A stretch of 64,000 nucleotides of DNA from Streptomyces olivochromogenes (GCF_001514115.1 NZ_KQ948451.1:828109-892108); one strand, 5' to 3'; shown: positions 9,014 to 17,808, numbered from the stretch's first letter. Numbers and translations are program-made. Notes: generated by a model not told the origin, from the letters alone.

Positions 9014-9046
9014 GCAAGAATAGCGCAAGAAATGCAAGCTGCTTGC
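9014..9046 (-). promoter_or_regulatory. Operator cluster in front of malR (four GCAAG/CTTGC half-sites)
   Basis: Immediately upstream of the malR start there are GCAAG copies at 9014-9018, 9025-9029 and 9034-9038, plus an inverted CTTGC at 9042-9046. The last two form the perfect palindrome GCAAG-CTG-CTTGC. Overlap with the expected promoter suggests autoregulation by MalR. Confidence 0.6.
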
Positions 9047-9072
9047 GTAACACCCACCGGGTCCGGTCGGAC

Positions 9073-9765
9073 CTAGTGGGCCGCCCACAGGCCACGGACA
9101 TGGCCCAGGTGCCGGGTCATGACCCTCCGTACGGCCTCGGGGTCGCGGTCCACGAGGGCGTCGAGGAGTTCGAGGTGCTCCTCGGCGGAGTCCTGGAGGC
9201 GGCCCGCCTCGACCAGGGCGTTGAGGCCGTACAGGCGCGAGCGCTTGCGGAGGTCGCCGACGACCTCGACCAGGTGGGCGTTGCCCGCGAGCGCGAGCAG
9301 ACCGAGGTGGAAGCGGATGTCCGCCTCGACGTAGGCGATGAGGTCACCGGCCGCCGCCGCGGTCACGATCTCCCGGGCGGCCGGGCGCAGCGCCTCCAGG
9401 GAGACCGGGTCCGCGGTGGTGGCCAGCTGCACGGTGGTGGGGATCTCGATCAGCGAGCGGATGTGGGTGTACTCGTCGAGCTGCTTCTCGGAGACCGCGG
9501 TGACCCGGAAGCCCTTGTTGGGCACCGTGTCGACGAGACCCTCCTTGGCGAGGTCGAGCATGGCCTCGCGTACCGGTGTCGCCGAGACGCCGAAGCGGGC
9601 GGCGAGCGTCGGCGCGGAGTACACCTCGCCGGCCCGTAGCTCGCCCGCGATCAGCGCGGCCCGCAGGGCGTCGGCGACGCGCTCGCGGTAGCTGCTCTTC
9701 TTGCCGCCGAGGACGGGCAGGGCGGCGGGAGCGGCGGAGGGTGCGCTGCTGCGCGTGGCGGGCAT
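9073..9765 (-). CDS. GntR-family regulator, FadR subfamily (FCD domain)
   Basis: A 230-residue regulator. The N-terminal winged helix spans about residues 24-90 (YRERVADALRAALIAGELRAG, then SATPVREAMLDLAKEGLV). The C-terminal all-helical FCD ligand domain carries the metal/ligand residues typical of FadR-type proteins (the ADIRFHLGLLALAGN segment and a late histidine-rich EEHLELLDALVDRD). It is the last gene of the hydroxyproline gene train, 58 bases after the epimerase stop. The obvious inference is that it senses hydroxyproline or a pathway intermediate. Confidence 0.88.
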   Translation of the reverse strand: MPATRSSAPSAAPAALPVLGGKKSSYRERVADALRAALIAGELRAGEVYSAPTLAARFGVSATPVREAMLDLAKEGLVDTVPNKGFRVTAVSEKQLDEYTHIRSLIEIPTTVQLATTADPVSLEALRPAAREIVTAAAAGDLIAYVEADIRFHLGLLALAGNAHLVEVVGDLRKRSRLYGLNALVEAGRLQDSAEEHLELLDALVDRDPEAVRRVMTRHLGHVRGLWAAH

Positions 9766-9792
9766 GGGTCGACTCCTCGTACGGCACGGGGC

Positions 9793-9819
9793 ACTGGTGC
9801 AATGTCATGCGGTACCAGT
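9793..9819. promoter_or_regulatory. Inverted repeat in front of the GntR gene
   Basis: ACTGGT at 9793-9798 and ACCAGT at 9814-9819 form a perfect inverted repeat with a 15-base spacer containing ATGTCAT. Related words (ACCAGTA, ATGTCACA) occur upstream of the FAD subunit gene near 14695-14714, so this may be a GntR operator. A small hairpin is also possible. Confidence 0.35.
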
Positions 9820-9823
9820 ATCG

Positions 9824-10825
9824 CTAGAGCACGAAACCCGCAGGAAAGGGGTCGGTCGGGTCCAGCAGGTACTGGGCGGTGCCGGTGATCCAGGCGCGGC
9901 CGGTGAAGCTGGGCAGCACCGCCGGGATTCCGGCGACCTCGGTCGTGCCGAGCAGTCGTCCCGTGAACTGCGTCCCGATGAAGGACTCGTTCACGAACTC
10001 CGTGTGCAGGGGGAGTTCACCGCGGGCGTGCAGTTGCGCCATGCGCGCGCTGGTGCCCGTACCGCAGGGCGAGCGGTCGAACCAGCCGGGGTGGATCGCC
10101 ATGGCGTGGCGCGAGTGACGGGCGGTGGCGCCGGGCGCGTACAGGTGGACGTGGTGGCAGCCGCGGATGGACGGGTCCTCGGGGTGGACCGGCTCGTCCT
10201 CGGCGTTGACGGCCGCCATCAGCGACAGTCCGGCGGCGAGGATCTCCTCCTTTCGTGACCGGTCGAAGGGCAGGCCGAACCGCTCCAGCGGCAGGATGGC
10301 GTAGAAGTTGCCGCCGTACGCGAGGTCGTACGTCACCGTCCGGCCGTCGGGCAGGGTGACCTTGCGGTCGAGGCCCGCCGAGAAGGACGGCACGTTCTTG
10401 AGCGTGACCGCGCGGGCGGCGCCGTCCTCGACCGCGACCTCGGCGACGACGAGGCCCGCCGGGGTGTCGAGCCGGATCGTGGTGACCGGCTCGACGACCT
10501 CGACCATGCCCGTCTCCACCAGGACGGTCGCCACGCCGATGGTGCCGTGCCCGCACATCGGGAGGTAGCCCGACACCTCGATGTAGAGGACGCCGTAGTC
10601 GCAGTCCGGGCGGGTGGGCGGCTGGAGGATGGCGCCGCTCATCGCGGAGTGGCCGCGCGGCTCGTTCATCAGAAGCTGCTTGATGTCGTCGCGGTGTTCG
10701 CGGAAGTACAGCCGCCGTTCGTTCATGGTCGCGCCGGGGATGGTCCCGATGCCGCCGGTGATCACCCGGGTGGGCATGCCCTCGGTGTGCGAGTCGACGG
10801 CGTGCAGGACGAGTCTGCTGCGCAT
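9824..10825 (-). CDS. 4-hydroxyproline 2-epimerase (proline racemase family)
   Basis: A 333-residue enzyme of the proline racemase family. Both catalytic cysteines are present: C91 in MCGHGTIG and C254 in PCGTGTSA. Two cysteines mark racemase/epimerase members, whereas trans-3-hydroxyproline dehydratases have Ser or Thr at the first position. Expected reaction: trans-4-hydroxy-L-proline to cis-4-hydroxy-D-proline in the cytoplasm. Neighbouring genes encode the expected next two steps, a D-hydroxyproline dehydrogenase and a DapA-family deaminase, which strongly favours hydroxyproline over proline as substrate. Confidence 0.88.
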   Translation of the reverse strand: MRSRLVLHAVDSHTEGMPTRVITGGIGTIPGATMNERRLYFREHRDDIKQLLMNEPRGHSAMSGAILQPPTRPDCDYGVLYIEVSGYLPMCGHGTIGVATVLVETGMVEVVEPVTTIRLDTPAGLVVAEVAVEDGAARAVTLKNVPSFSAGLDRKVTLPDGRTVTYDLAYGGNFYAILPLERFGLPFDRSRKEEILAAGLSLMAAVNAEDEPVHPEDPSIRGCHHVHLYAPGATARHSRHAMAIHPGWFDRSPCGTGTSARMAQLHARGELPLHTEFVNESFIGTQFTGRLLGTTEVAGIPAVLPSFTGRAWITGTAQYLLDPTDPFPAGFVL

Positions 10826-10882
10826 GGGATCTCCGTAACTCCTGCTGTTCGCTGGGAACTTGGCGTATTCGAGGAGCGGCGC

Positions 10883-11779
10883 TCAGGCGAGACCGGCGGC
10901 GAGGGCCTTCTCGGTGGCGGCGCGGACCGTGGCCTCCTGCTCGGGCAGCAGCGGGACGCGCGGTGGACGCACCCGCCCGCCGTGCCGGCCCACGATGTCC
11001 ATGGACAGCTTGATGGCCTGGACGAACTCGACCTGGGAGTCCCAGCGCAGCAGGGGGTGCAGCCGTCGGTAGAGCAGCCGTGCCGTGTCGAGGTCGCCCT
11101 CGACGGCCGCGTGGTACAGCTCTACGCTCGCGGCGGGCAGCGCGTTCGGGTAGCCGGCCACCCAGCCCTTCGCGCCCGCGACGGCCAACTCCAGCAGGAC
11201 GTCGTCGGCGCCGATCAACAGGTCCAGTTCGGGGGCGAGTTCGGCGATCCGGTAGGCGCGGCGGACGTCGCCCGAGAACTCCTTGACGCCGTGGATGTAC
11301 CCCTCCGCGTGGAGCTTCGCGAGCAGTTCGGGCACCAGGTCGACCTTGGTGTCGATGGGGTTGTTGTACGCGACGACCGGGATGCCCGCCTCGGCCACCG
11401 CCTCGTAGTGGGCGAGGACGGAACGCTCGTCGCCGCGGTAGGCGTTCGGCGGCAGCAGCATCACGGAGCGGCAGCCGGCGTCGCGGGCCTGCTCGGCCCA
11501 GCGGCGGGCCTCGGCGGAGCCGTAGGCGGCGACGCCGGGCATCACGCGGGAGCCGCCGATCGCCGACACCGCCGTCTCGACGACCTTGGCGCGCTCCTCG
11601 GGCGTGAGTACCTGGTACTCGCCGAGCGAGCCGTTCGGTACAACGCCGTCGCAACCGTTCTCGACGAGCCAGGCGCAGTGCTGCGCGTAGCGGTCGTAGT
11701 CGACGGAGAGGTCGTCGTGCAGCGGGAGCGCGGTGGCGACGAGGACGCCGCGCCAGGGACGGTTCTCGGTGGCGGTCAT
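10883..11779 (-). CDS. DapA/NAL-family aldolase-type enzyme, likely pyrroline-4-hydroxy-2-carboxylate deaminase
   Basis: A 298-residue TIM-barrel protein of the dihydrodipicolinate synthase / N-acetylneuraminate lyase family. The Schiff-base lysine is in GVKEFSGD near residue 167, and the tyrosine-containing VVAYNNP motif lies just before it. The ATG at 11779 has a strong GAGAGGG ribosome-binding site, so I prefer it to the ATG at 11809, which has none. In known trans-4-hydroxyproline pathways an enzyme of this family deaminates and dehydrates 1-pyrroline-4-hydroxy-2-carboxylate to alpha-ketoglutarate semialdehyde. Position between the epimerase and the dehydrogenase genes supports that role. 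Confidence 0.8.
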   Translation of the reverse strand: MTATENRPWRGVLVATALPLHDDLSVDYDRYAQHCAWLVENGCDGVVPNGSLGEYQVLTPEERAKVVETAVSAIGGSRVMPGVAAYGSAEARRWAEQARDAGCRSVMLLPPNAYRGDERSVLAHYEAVAEAGIPVVAYNNPIDTKVDLVPELLAKLHAEGYIHGVKEFSGDVRRAYRIAELAPELDLLIGADDVLLELAVAGAKGWVAGYPNALPAASVELYHAAVEGDLDTARLLYRRLHPLLRWDSQVEFVQAIKLSMDIVGRHGGRVRPPRVPLLPEQEATVRAATEKALAAGLA

Positions 11780-11854
11780 GAGCGGTTCCCTCTCCGTGGT
11801 GTGTGACATTTCACTGATGTGCGGTCGTGATGGGGCGGGGCGGTACGAAGGTGG

Positions 11855-13258
11855 TCAGTCGTCCTCGGGATCCCCGGCCCTCGCCAGCACCCCGAGCGGT
11901 ACGGGGCGTGCCAACAACCGCCGAGCGGGCGTCTGTTCGCATCCGGCGAGTCCGGCGACGGCGGGCTCGCACATCCGGCCCTGACACCAGCCCATCCCCG
12001 CGCGGGTGAGCAGCTTCACGGTCCGTACGTCGCCCGCGCCGAGCTCGTCGACGGCTTTCCTGACCGCACCGGCGGTGACCTCCTCGCAGCGGCAGACGAC
12101 GGTCTCGTCGGTGACCTGATCCGTCCAGTGCGCGGGTGGCGCGTAGACGGTGTCGAGCGCGGCGAAGAACTCCCGTGCTCTCCTGCGTGACCTGGCGGCG
12201 CGCGCCCATGTGTGCGGGTCGGGCCGCGTCCCCGTCAGCCGGGCCGCGGCCGAGCGTCCCGCGATGTGTCCCTCGGCGAGCGACAGCGCCGCGCCGCCGA
12301 TGCCGGTGGTCTCGCCCGCGGCCCATACGCCCGGCACGTCGGTGCGCTGCTCCTCGTCCACGGCGACGTTCAGGCCGTCGATACGGCAGCCGAGCGACTC
12401 GGCGAGGTCGATGTGCGCCAGCATGCCGTGCCCGACGGCGAGCGTGTCGCACGCGATGCGCCGTTCGGTGCCGGGCCCGACCCGTCCGTGGGTGTCGAGC
12501 GCGGCGACGGTCACGGCGTCGAGCCGCTGCTCGCCGTGTGCCGCGACGACGGTGTGCCGTGGGAGCACCTTGACGTGGTGTCGCAGGAGTCGGGCGCCGT
12601 ACCGCACTCCCTCGGCGACCTTCGCGGGGTGTGCGGCCAGTGCCACGGGCCGCCGCAGGAACGCCTTCGGGTCGGCGGACTCGACGAGGGCTGCGACCTC
12701 GACCCCCGCGGCGGCGAGCCCGGTCGCCACGGGCAGCAGCAGGGGCCCGGTCCCCGCCACGACCGCCCGCTGCCCGGGGACGACGAGGCCGCCCTTCAGC
12801 ATGGCCTGCGCACCACCGGCGGTGACGACCCCGGGGAGGGTCCAGCCCGGGAACGGCAACACCTTCTCGTACCCACCGGTGGCGAGGAGCACGGCGTCGG
12901 CGCGGACGGTGACGGGCTCCTCCTGGAGGGGGCCGAGCAGCGCGTGCACGACAAGTTCCGCACGTTCCACGGGTTCGACGCACCACACGTGATGGTCCGC
13001 CAGATGCCTGATCGTGCCCGCCTCGACCCGCGCGGCCAGTGCGTCCCCAAGGCGCCGCCAGGTCCGCCATCGGTGGTGCAGGGCCTCCGGGCGCCGGGCC
13101 CCGAGTCCCGCCGGGGGCCGCCGGTAGAACTGGCCGCCCGCTCCGGCCGCCGAGTCGATCAGCGTGACCCGGACACCGTGCGCCGCGGCGGCCAGGGACG
13201 CGGCCAGCCCGGCCGGTCCCGCTCCGATCACCGCGAGGTGCGGTCGTTCAGTCGCCAT
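11855..13258 (-). CDS. FAD/NAD(P)-dependent oxidoreductase subunit with C-terminal BFD-like 2Fe-2S domain (HcnB/LhpF-type)
   Basis: A 467-residue flavoprotein. The N-terminal dinucleotide fold reads AVIGAGPAGLAAS. The C-terminal BFD-like iron-sulfur domain has C389-x-C391 and C425-x4-C430. Proteins of this layout form multi-subunit D-amino-acid or D-hydroxyproline dehydrogenases with a small 2Fe-2S protein and a DadA-like FAD protein, exactly the two genes upstream. It overlaps the 2Fe-2S subunit gene by 11 bases. Expected role: electron transfer in oxidation of cis-4-hydroxy-D-proline, probably feeding the respiratory chain. Confidence 0.85.
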   Translation of the reverse strand: MATERPHLAVIGAGPAGLAASLAAAAHGVRVTLIDSAAGAGGQFYRRPPAGLGARRPEALHHRWRTWRRLGDALAARVEAGTIRHLADHHVWCVEPVERAELVVHALLGPLQEEPVTVRADAVLLATGGYEKVLPFPGWTLPGVVTAGGAQAMLKGGLVVPGQRAVVAGTGPLLLPVATGLAAAGVEVAALVESADPKAFLRRPVALAAHPAKVAEGVRYGARLLRHHVKVLPRHTVVAAHGEQRLDAVTVAALDTHGRVGPGTERRIACDTLAVGHGMLAHIDLAESLGCRIDGLNVAVDEEQRTDVPGVWAAGETTGIGGAALSLAEGHIAGRSAAARLTGTRPDPHTWARAARSRRRAREFFAALDTVYAPPAHWTDQVTDETVVCRCEEVTAGAVRKAVDELGAGDVRTVKLLTRAGMGWCQGRMCEPAVAGLAGCEQTPARRLLARPVPLGVLARAGDPEDD

Positions 13259-13547
13259 GGCCCGTCCCCTCCTGCGTACGGATCGTGTCGCCCGCTCGGA
13301 CCGGCACCAGGCAGGCCCGCTGGTTGGGCCGGTCGTTGACGGTCACCAGGCAGTCGAAGCAGACGCCGATGCCGCAGAAGACGCCGCGCGGGCGGCCCGC
13401 GCCGCGGGTGGCGCGCCAGGAGGTGACGCCCGCCGCCCACAGTGCGGCGGCGACGGTCTGCCCGGGCAGGGCCGTGATCTCCCGGCCGTCCAGGGTGACG
13501 GTGAACGCGGGACCCGGCTCGGCCCCGACCAGTTCCAGGGGATTCAC
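13248..13547 (-). CDS. Small 2Fe-2S ferredoxin-like subunit (HcnA-type)
   Basis: A 99-residue plant-type ferredoxin-like protein with ligands C58, C63, C66 and C79 (C-x4-C-x2-C-x12-C). The N-terminus has the short beta-grasp VTLDGREITALPGQTVAAAL. It starts at a GTG overlapping the stop of the upstream FAD subunit gene by 4 bases and overlaps the following subunit gene by 11. It should be the electron-carrying small subunit of the three-part dehydrogenase. Confidence 0.87.
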   Translation of the reverse strand: MNPLELVGAEPGPAFTVTLDGREITALPGQTVAAALWAAGVTSWRATRGAGRPRGVFCGIGVCFDCLVTVNDRPNQRACLVPVRAGDTIRTQEGTGHGD

Positions 13548-14695
13548 CCGGCCTCCTTCGGGAAGCGGTCGGGCCGGAACGGCGTGAGGTCCAGGTCGGG
13601 CGTCCTGCCCGCGACGACCTGCGCGATCAGCCGCCCGGTGCCGGTGGCGAGGCCGATTCCAGCGCCCTCGTGCCCGCAGGCGTGGAAGAGCCCAGGCACC
13701 CGTGGATCGGGGCCGATCGCGGGCAGGTGGTCGGGCATGTACGGCCGGAAACCCAGATACGTCCGCAGGGCCCGTACGTCGGTGAGGAACGGGAACAGCC
13801 GGGTCGCCCCGGCCGCCAGCGCCCGTACGGCCGGCAGCGACAACGACCGGTCGAAGCCGACCCGTTCACGACTCGCGCCGATCAGGATCGGTCCCGCCGC
13901 GGTGCCCTCCACGACGGGTGAGGTCCCCAGCGCGGCCGAGTCGCTGGCCACGTCGGCGACGTAGTCCGCGGCGTACACCTTGTGCCGCACCCGGCGCGGC
14001 AGTGGTTCGGTGACCAGTACGAAGCCGCGTCGGGGCAGAACGGGCAGGAAGACGCCCGCGAGGGCGGCCACTTCGGCGCCCCAGGTGCCGGCCGCGTTGA
14101 CGACCACCGGGGCGTGCAGGTCACCACGGTCGGTCCGCACGCCGCGTACCGCCCCGTCCGCCGTACGCAGCACCTCGGTCACGGTCCGCCCCGTCAGCAG
14201 CCGCGCCCCCGAGGCCCGCACCAGGTGCGCCGCGGCGAGTGCCGGCATCACCTGGGTGTCCTGCGGGTAGTGCACGGCGCCCGTGAGTCCGGGTGCCAAG
14301 TGGGGTTCCAGGGTGTGGAGTTGATCGGCGGCGACCGGCACCGCCTCGACCCCGGCGGCTCGTTGTCCCGCCGCGAAGGTCTCCAGCGCGGTGAGCCCCT
14401 CGGGCGTGGCGGCCACGACGACGCCCCCTTTGGCCTCGTACTCGAAGGCCTCGCCCAGCTCCTCCGCGAGGTCGGCCCACAGACGCCCCGACAGCAGGGC
14501 GAGGTCGAGTTCGGGCCCGGGTTCCTTGTCGGAGACGAGCAGATTGCCCTCACCCGCGCCGGTGGTCCCGCCGGCCACCGGGCCGCGGTCCACCAGAGTG
14601 ACGTCGAGGCCCGACCGGGCCGCGTACAGCGCGCAGGCCGCGCCGACCATTCCGGCTCCGACGACCACGACATCACAGGTCAGCCGCTCGCTCAC
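13544..14695 (-). CDS. DadA/HcnC-like FAD-dependent oxidoreductase, catalytic subunit of a D-hydroxyproline dehydrogenase
   Basis: A 383-residue DAO-family flavoenzyme with the Rossmann motif VVVVGAGMVGAACALYAAR near residues 9-27 and a C-terminal DHLPAIGPDPRVPGLFHACGHEGAGI segment that closes the FAD site. It is the first gene of the enzyme block. The likely substrate is cis-4-hydroxy-D-proline, inferred from the epimerase and DapA-like genes. The GTG at 14695 has no ribosome-binding site, but promoter-like boxes end about 7 bases upstream, so translation may be leaderless. Confidence 0.85.
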   Translation of the reverse strand: MSERLTCDVVVVGAGMVGAACALYAARSGLDVTLVDRGPVAGGTTGAGEGNLLVSDKEPGPELDLALLSGRLWADLAEELGEAFEYEAKGGVVVAATPEGLTALETFAAGQRAAGVEAVPVAADQLHTLEPHLAPGLTGAVHYPQDTQVMPALAAAHLVRASGARLLTGRTVTEVLRTADGAVRGVRTDRGDLHAPVVVNAAGTWGAEVAALAGVFLPVLPRRGFVLVTEPLPRRVRHKVYAADYVADVASDSAALGTSPVVEGTAAGPILIGASRERVGFDRSLSLPAVRALAAGATRLFPFLTDVRALRTYLGFRPYMPDHLPAIGPDPRVPGLFHACGHEGAGIGLATGTGRLIAQVVAGRTPDLDLTPFRPDRFPKEAG

Positions 14696-14701
14696 ACCAG
14701 T

Positions 14702-14730
14702 ACTATGTCACATGCTTCTCTGGTCGGGAA
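14702..14730 (-). promoter_or_regulatory. Candidate promoter for the dehydrogenase genes, possibly leaderless
   Basis: Read on the minus strand, TTCCCG (14725-14730) and CATAGT (14702-14707) are 17 bases apart, and the latter ends about 7 bases before the GTG at 14695. ATGTCACATG at 14705-14714 overlaps the -10 and shares the word ATGTCA with the GntR upstream region. The -35 box is weak. Confidence 0.35.
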
Positions 14731-14810
14731 GCAGCCGGGAACAGTCCACGGCGTATGTCGGACACGGGAGTTCGCGGGGTGGCCGGCCCGCACCACCCTC
14801 CCGCTCCCGT

Positions 14811-15626
14811 TCACACCCGGCTCCCGGACGCCGTGTCGGCTGACAGCCGCTGGGCCGCGTAGATCGGGAGCACGGAGAGCAGGACGAGCACCGCCGCCAC
14901 GACGTTCACGACCGGTGCCTGCTGGGGCCGCGTCATGTTGTTGAAGATCCAGATCGGCAGGGTCTCGATGCCGGGCCCGGCGGTGAACGTCGTCACCACG
15001 ATCTCGTCGAAGGAGAGCGCGAAGGCGAGCAGTCCGCCCGCCAGCAGGGCCGAGCGCACCAGCGGGAAGGTGACGTCGGCGAAGGCCCGGAAGGTGTCCG
15101 CACCCAGATCCATCGCCGCTTCCTCGTACGAGCCCGAGGTACGCCGAAGCCTCGCGACGACGTTGTTGAAGACGACCACGATGCAGAAGGTGGCGTGGCC
15201 GACGATCACGGTGAACAGGCCGAGACCGACGCCGAGTGGCTCGAGTACCGTACTGAACGCCGAGTTGAGCGCGATGCCCGTGACGATGCCGGGCAGCGCG
15301 ATCGGCAGGACGACCACGAACGAGATGGCGTCGCGGCCGAAGAACCGGTGCCGGGCCACGGCGAAGGCGACCAGCGTGCCCAGCACCAGGGCGATGGCCG
15401 TGGCACCGAGGCCCGCCTTCACCGAGACCCAGAGCGCCGCGCGGGCACCCTCGTTCTCCCAGGCGACCGACCACCAGCGCAAGGTGAGTCCGGACGGCGG
15501 CCAGCTCGCGCTGCGGTCCGGGTTGAAGGAGTTGACCAGGACCAGCGCGAGGGGGACGTAGATGAACGCGAAGCCGACCCCGGCGGCGACGCGGAGCGCG
15601 ATGCGCGCGGAACGGGAGAGTTGCAC
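14811..15626 (-). CDS. ABC transporter permease (PotC-like)
   Basis: A 271-residue permease of the spermidine/putrescine importer type. The first helix (VAAGVGFAFIYVPLALVLVNSF) and the EAA loop (EEAAMDLGADTFRAFADVTFP, about residues 170-190) are evident. It is the last gene of the four-gene importer and lies 115 bases before the dehydrogenase genes. Pot-type importers carry polyamines, opines, betaines and related amines. Context suggests hydroxyproline or a derivative here, but this is inference. Confidence 0.88.
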   Translation of the reverse strand: MQLSRSARIALRVAAGVGFAFIYVPLALVLVNSFNPDRSASWPPSGLTLRWWSVAWENEGARAALWVSVKAGLGATAIALVLGTLVAFAVARHRFFGRDAISFVVVLPIALPGIVTGIALNSAFSTVLEPLGVGLGLFTVIVGHATFCIVVVFNNVVARLRRTSGSYEEAAMDLGADTFRAFADVTFPLVRSALLAGGLLAFALSFDEIVVTTFTAGPGIETLPIWIFNNMTRPQQAPVVNVVAAVLVLLSVLPIYAAQRLSADTASGSRV

Positions 15627-15636
15627 GGCGGGCTCC

Positions 15637-16527
15637 TCAGAGACTGCTCAAGGCGCCCGTGCGACGCATCGCGAGCAGGTAGAGCACGATGACGACGACG
15701 GGGACCGTGCCGAGCGCGGCGGCCATGGGCAGGTTCAGTTCGATGTTGGAGTAGACGAGATTGCCGATCAGCTGGGTCTTGCCGCCGACGATCTGCACGG
15801 TGATGTAGTCCCCGAGGCTGAGCGAGAAGGTGAAGACCGAGCCGGCCGCCACGGACGGCAGCACCATCGGGACCACGACCGAGCGGAAGGTGCGCCCGGC
15901 GCGGGCGCCCAGGTCCGCCGAGGCGTCGAGCAGGTTGGCGGGCAGCTGCTCCAGTGCCGTGTGGATCGGCAGGATCATGTACGGCAGCCAGAGGTAGGTC
16001 AGCGCGATGATCGTCGCGAACAGTCCGAACCCTGGGCCGCTGAGTCCGAAGGGCTTCAACATCCAGTCGGCGAACCCTCCCTGGGAGAGGATCAGCCGCC
16101 AGGCGTACACCTTGACGAGGTAACTCGCCCACAGCGGCGTGAGGATGGCGACCACGAGCAACGGCCGCCACTTGGGCTTGGCGATGCGGGCCGTGTAGAA
16201 GGCGACCGGGAAGGCGATCACCGCGGACAGCGCGGTGACGGCGAGCGCCACACCGATGCTGCGCAGGATCACCTGCCGGAAGACGGGCGTCGTGAACAGG
16301 GCATGGAAGTTGTCGGTCGACCAGACCTTCACGACCTCGGAGGTGAAGGAGTTGGTCGTCCAGAACGCCGAGACGAACAGCACGGCCAGCGAGCCGAGGT
16401 AGAGCACGGCCAGCCACAGCAGCGGCGCGGTGAGCAGCAGGGACAGCCTGAGCCGCGGCCGGCGGTGCAGGGTCCCGGCGAGCCGCCGGACGGGGGACCG
16501 TCCGGCGGCCTGCGCGGTGGAGGTCAT
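15637..16527 (-). CDS. ABC transporter permease (PotB-like)
   Basis: A 296-residue permease and partner of the PotC-like protein. The first 30 residues are basic and cytoplasmic, followed by the helix LSLLLTAPLLWLAVLYLGSLAVLFVSAFW. The EAA loop is LDASADLGARAGRTFRSVVVP near residues 195-215. Gaps of 10 bases on both sides place it in one transcript with the binding protein and PotC-like permease. Confidence 0.88.
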   Translation of the reverse strand: MTSTAQAAGRSPVRRLAGTLHRRPRLRLSLLLTAPLLWLAVLYLGSLAVLFVSAFWTTNSFTSEVVKVWSTDNFHALFTTPVFRQVILRSIGVALAVTALSAVIAFPVAFYTARIAKPKWRPLLVVAILTPLWASYLVKVYAWRLILSQGGFADWMLKPFGLSGPGFGLFATIIALTYLWLPYMILPIHTALEQLPANLLDASADLGARAGRTFRSVVVPMVLPSVAAGSVFTFSLSLGDYITVQIVGGKTQLIGNLVYSNIELNLPMAAALGTVPVVVIVLYLLAMRRTGALSSL

Positions 16528-16537
16528 CGGTTGTCTC

Positions 16538-17767
16538 TCAGCCCTTGATCTCGGTCCAGGCCTGGACCCACTTCGCGTACGGCACGCACTTCACGTCGGT
16601 GCGGCCGTCCAGGCACTGCTCGATGGGCGTGTTCCAGAAGGCGATGTTCTTCCAGTAGGTCTCGTCGGCCGCGTGGAAGGTGTCGCAGAAGGACTTGTCG
16701 CTGGTCTCGGCGCACGCCTTGGAGTTGGCCGGGGCCTCACCGAAGTACTCGGCGACCTGGGCGTTCACCTTCGGCGAGATGATCCAGTCCATCCATTTGT
16801 AGGCGCAGTTGGGGTGCTTGGCCTTGGCGGAGATCATCCAGGTGTCCGACCAGCCCGTGGAGCCTTCCTTGGGCACGAGGGCCTTCACCTTGGCGCCCTC
16901 GTCCTGCGCGAGGTTGGCGATGACCTGCCAGGTGGTGCCGACCACGGAGTCACCGCTCTTGAAGGCGGAGATCTCCTTGAGGTAGTCGCTCCAGTACTCC
17001 CCCACGTTCGCACTCTGCTTCTTCAGCAGCGCGACGGCCGCGTCGAACTGCTTCTGGTCCAGCGCGTAGGGGTCCTTGATCTTCAACTCCGGCTTGGTCG
17101 CCTTCAGATACAGCGCCGCGTCGGCGATGTAGATCGGCGAGTCGTACGCCGTCACGTGCCCCTTGTACTTCGAGGCGTCGTCGAAGACCGCGGACCAGGA
17201 GGTGGGGGCGGGTGTGACCTTCTGGGTGTTGTACATCAGCAGGTTGGCGCCGCGGCCGTGCGGGATGCCGTACATCTTGCCGTCGACGGAGTTCCAGGCC
17301 CCGTTCTTCAGGCCGCTGAAGACGTCCTTGTAGTTCGGCACGAGGCTGGTGTTGACCGGGGCCGCGTCGCCGGAGGCTATGAGGCGCAGGGACGCGTCGC
17401 CGGACGCGGAGACGGCGTCGTACTGGCCGGTCTTCATCAGCTTGACCATCTCGTCGGAGCTGGCGGCGACCTTGGAGTTGACCTGACAGCCGGTCTGCTT
17501 CTCGAAGTCGCCGACCCAGTCGACCTTGGGGTCGTTGGAGCCGTCCTCGACATACCCGGCCCAGGCGACCAGGTTGACCTGGCCCTCGGTCTTGCCCAGC
17601 TTCGACTGCGCCTTGAGGTCGGGGGGGTTGAGGCCGGTGGCCGAGGAGGAGCCCGAGTCGGACGATCCGCAGGCGGTCGCGGCGAGGAGCACCGCGACGG
17701 CGGCCACGAGTCGCGCCCCGGAGACGAGCGAAGAATGAGGGGCTTGGAGGGTTCGGTTGAGGCGCAC
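16538..17767 (-). CDS. Polyamine-type ABC transporter substrate-binding lipoprotein (PotD-like)
   Basis: A 409-residue binding protein of family SBP_bac_8 (PotD/PotF type). A lipobox LLAATAC follows a basic start and a hydrophobic helix. The mature protein begins with an SSDSGSSS linker, and the first lobe contains QVNLVAWAGYVEDG. I chose the GTG at 17767, which has GGAG six bases upstream; the ATG at 17779 lacks a ribosome-binding site. The ligand pocket cannot be assigned by eye. Position in the hydroxyproline gene train is the only clue to substrate. Confidence 0.85.
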   Translation of the reverse strand: MRLNRTLQAPHSSLVSGARLVAAVAVLLAATACGSSDSGSSSATGLNPPDLKAQSKLGKTEGQVNLVAWAGYVEDGSNDPKVDWVGDFEKQTGCQVNSKVAASSDEMVKLMKTGQYDAVSASGDASLRLIASGDAAPVNTSLVPNYKDVFSGLKNGAWNSVDGKMYGIPHGRGANLLMYNTQKVTPAPTSWSAVFDDASKYKGHVTAYDSPIYIADAALYLKATKPELKIKDPYALDQKQFDAAVALLKKQSANVGEYWSDYLKEISAFKSGDSVVGTTWQVIANLAQDEGAKVKALVPKEGSTGWSDTWMISAKAKHPNCAYKWMDWIISPKVNAQVAEYFGEAPANSKACAETSDKSFCDTFHAADETYWKNIAFWNTPIEQCLDGRTDVKCVPYAKWVQAWTEIKG

Positions 17768-17808
17768 GACGTACTCCATACGTGATGGGGGACTGAGCGT
17801 GGGGGGCG

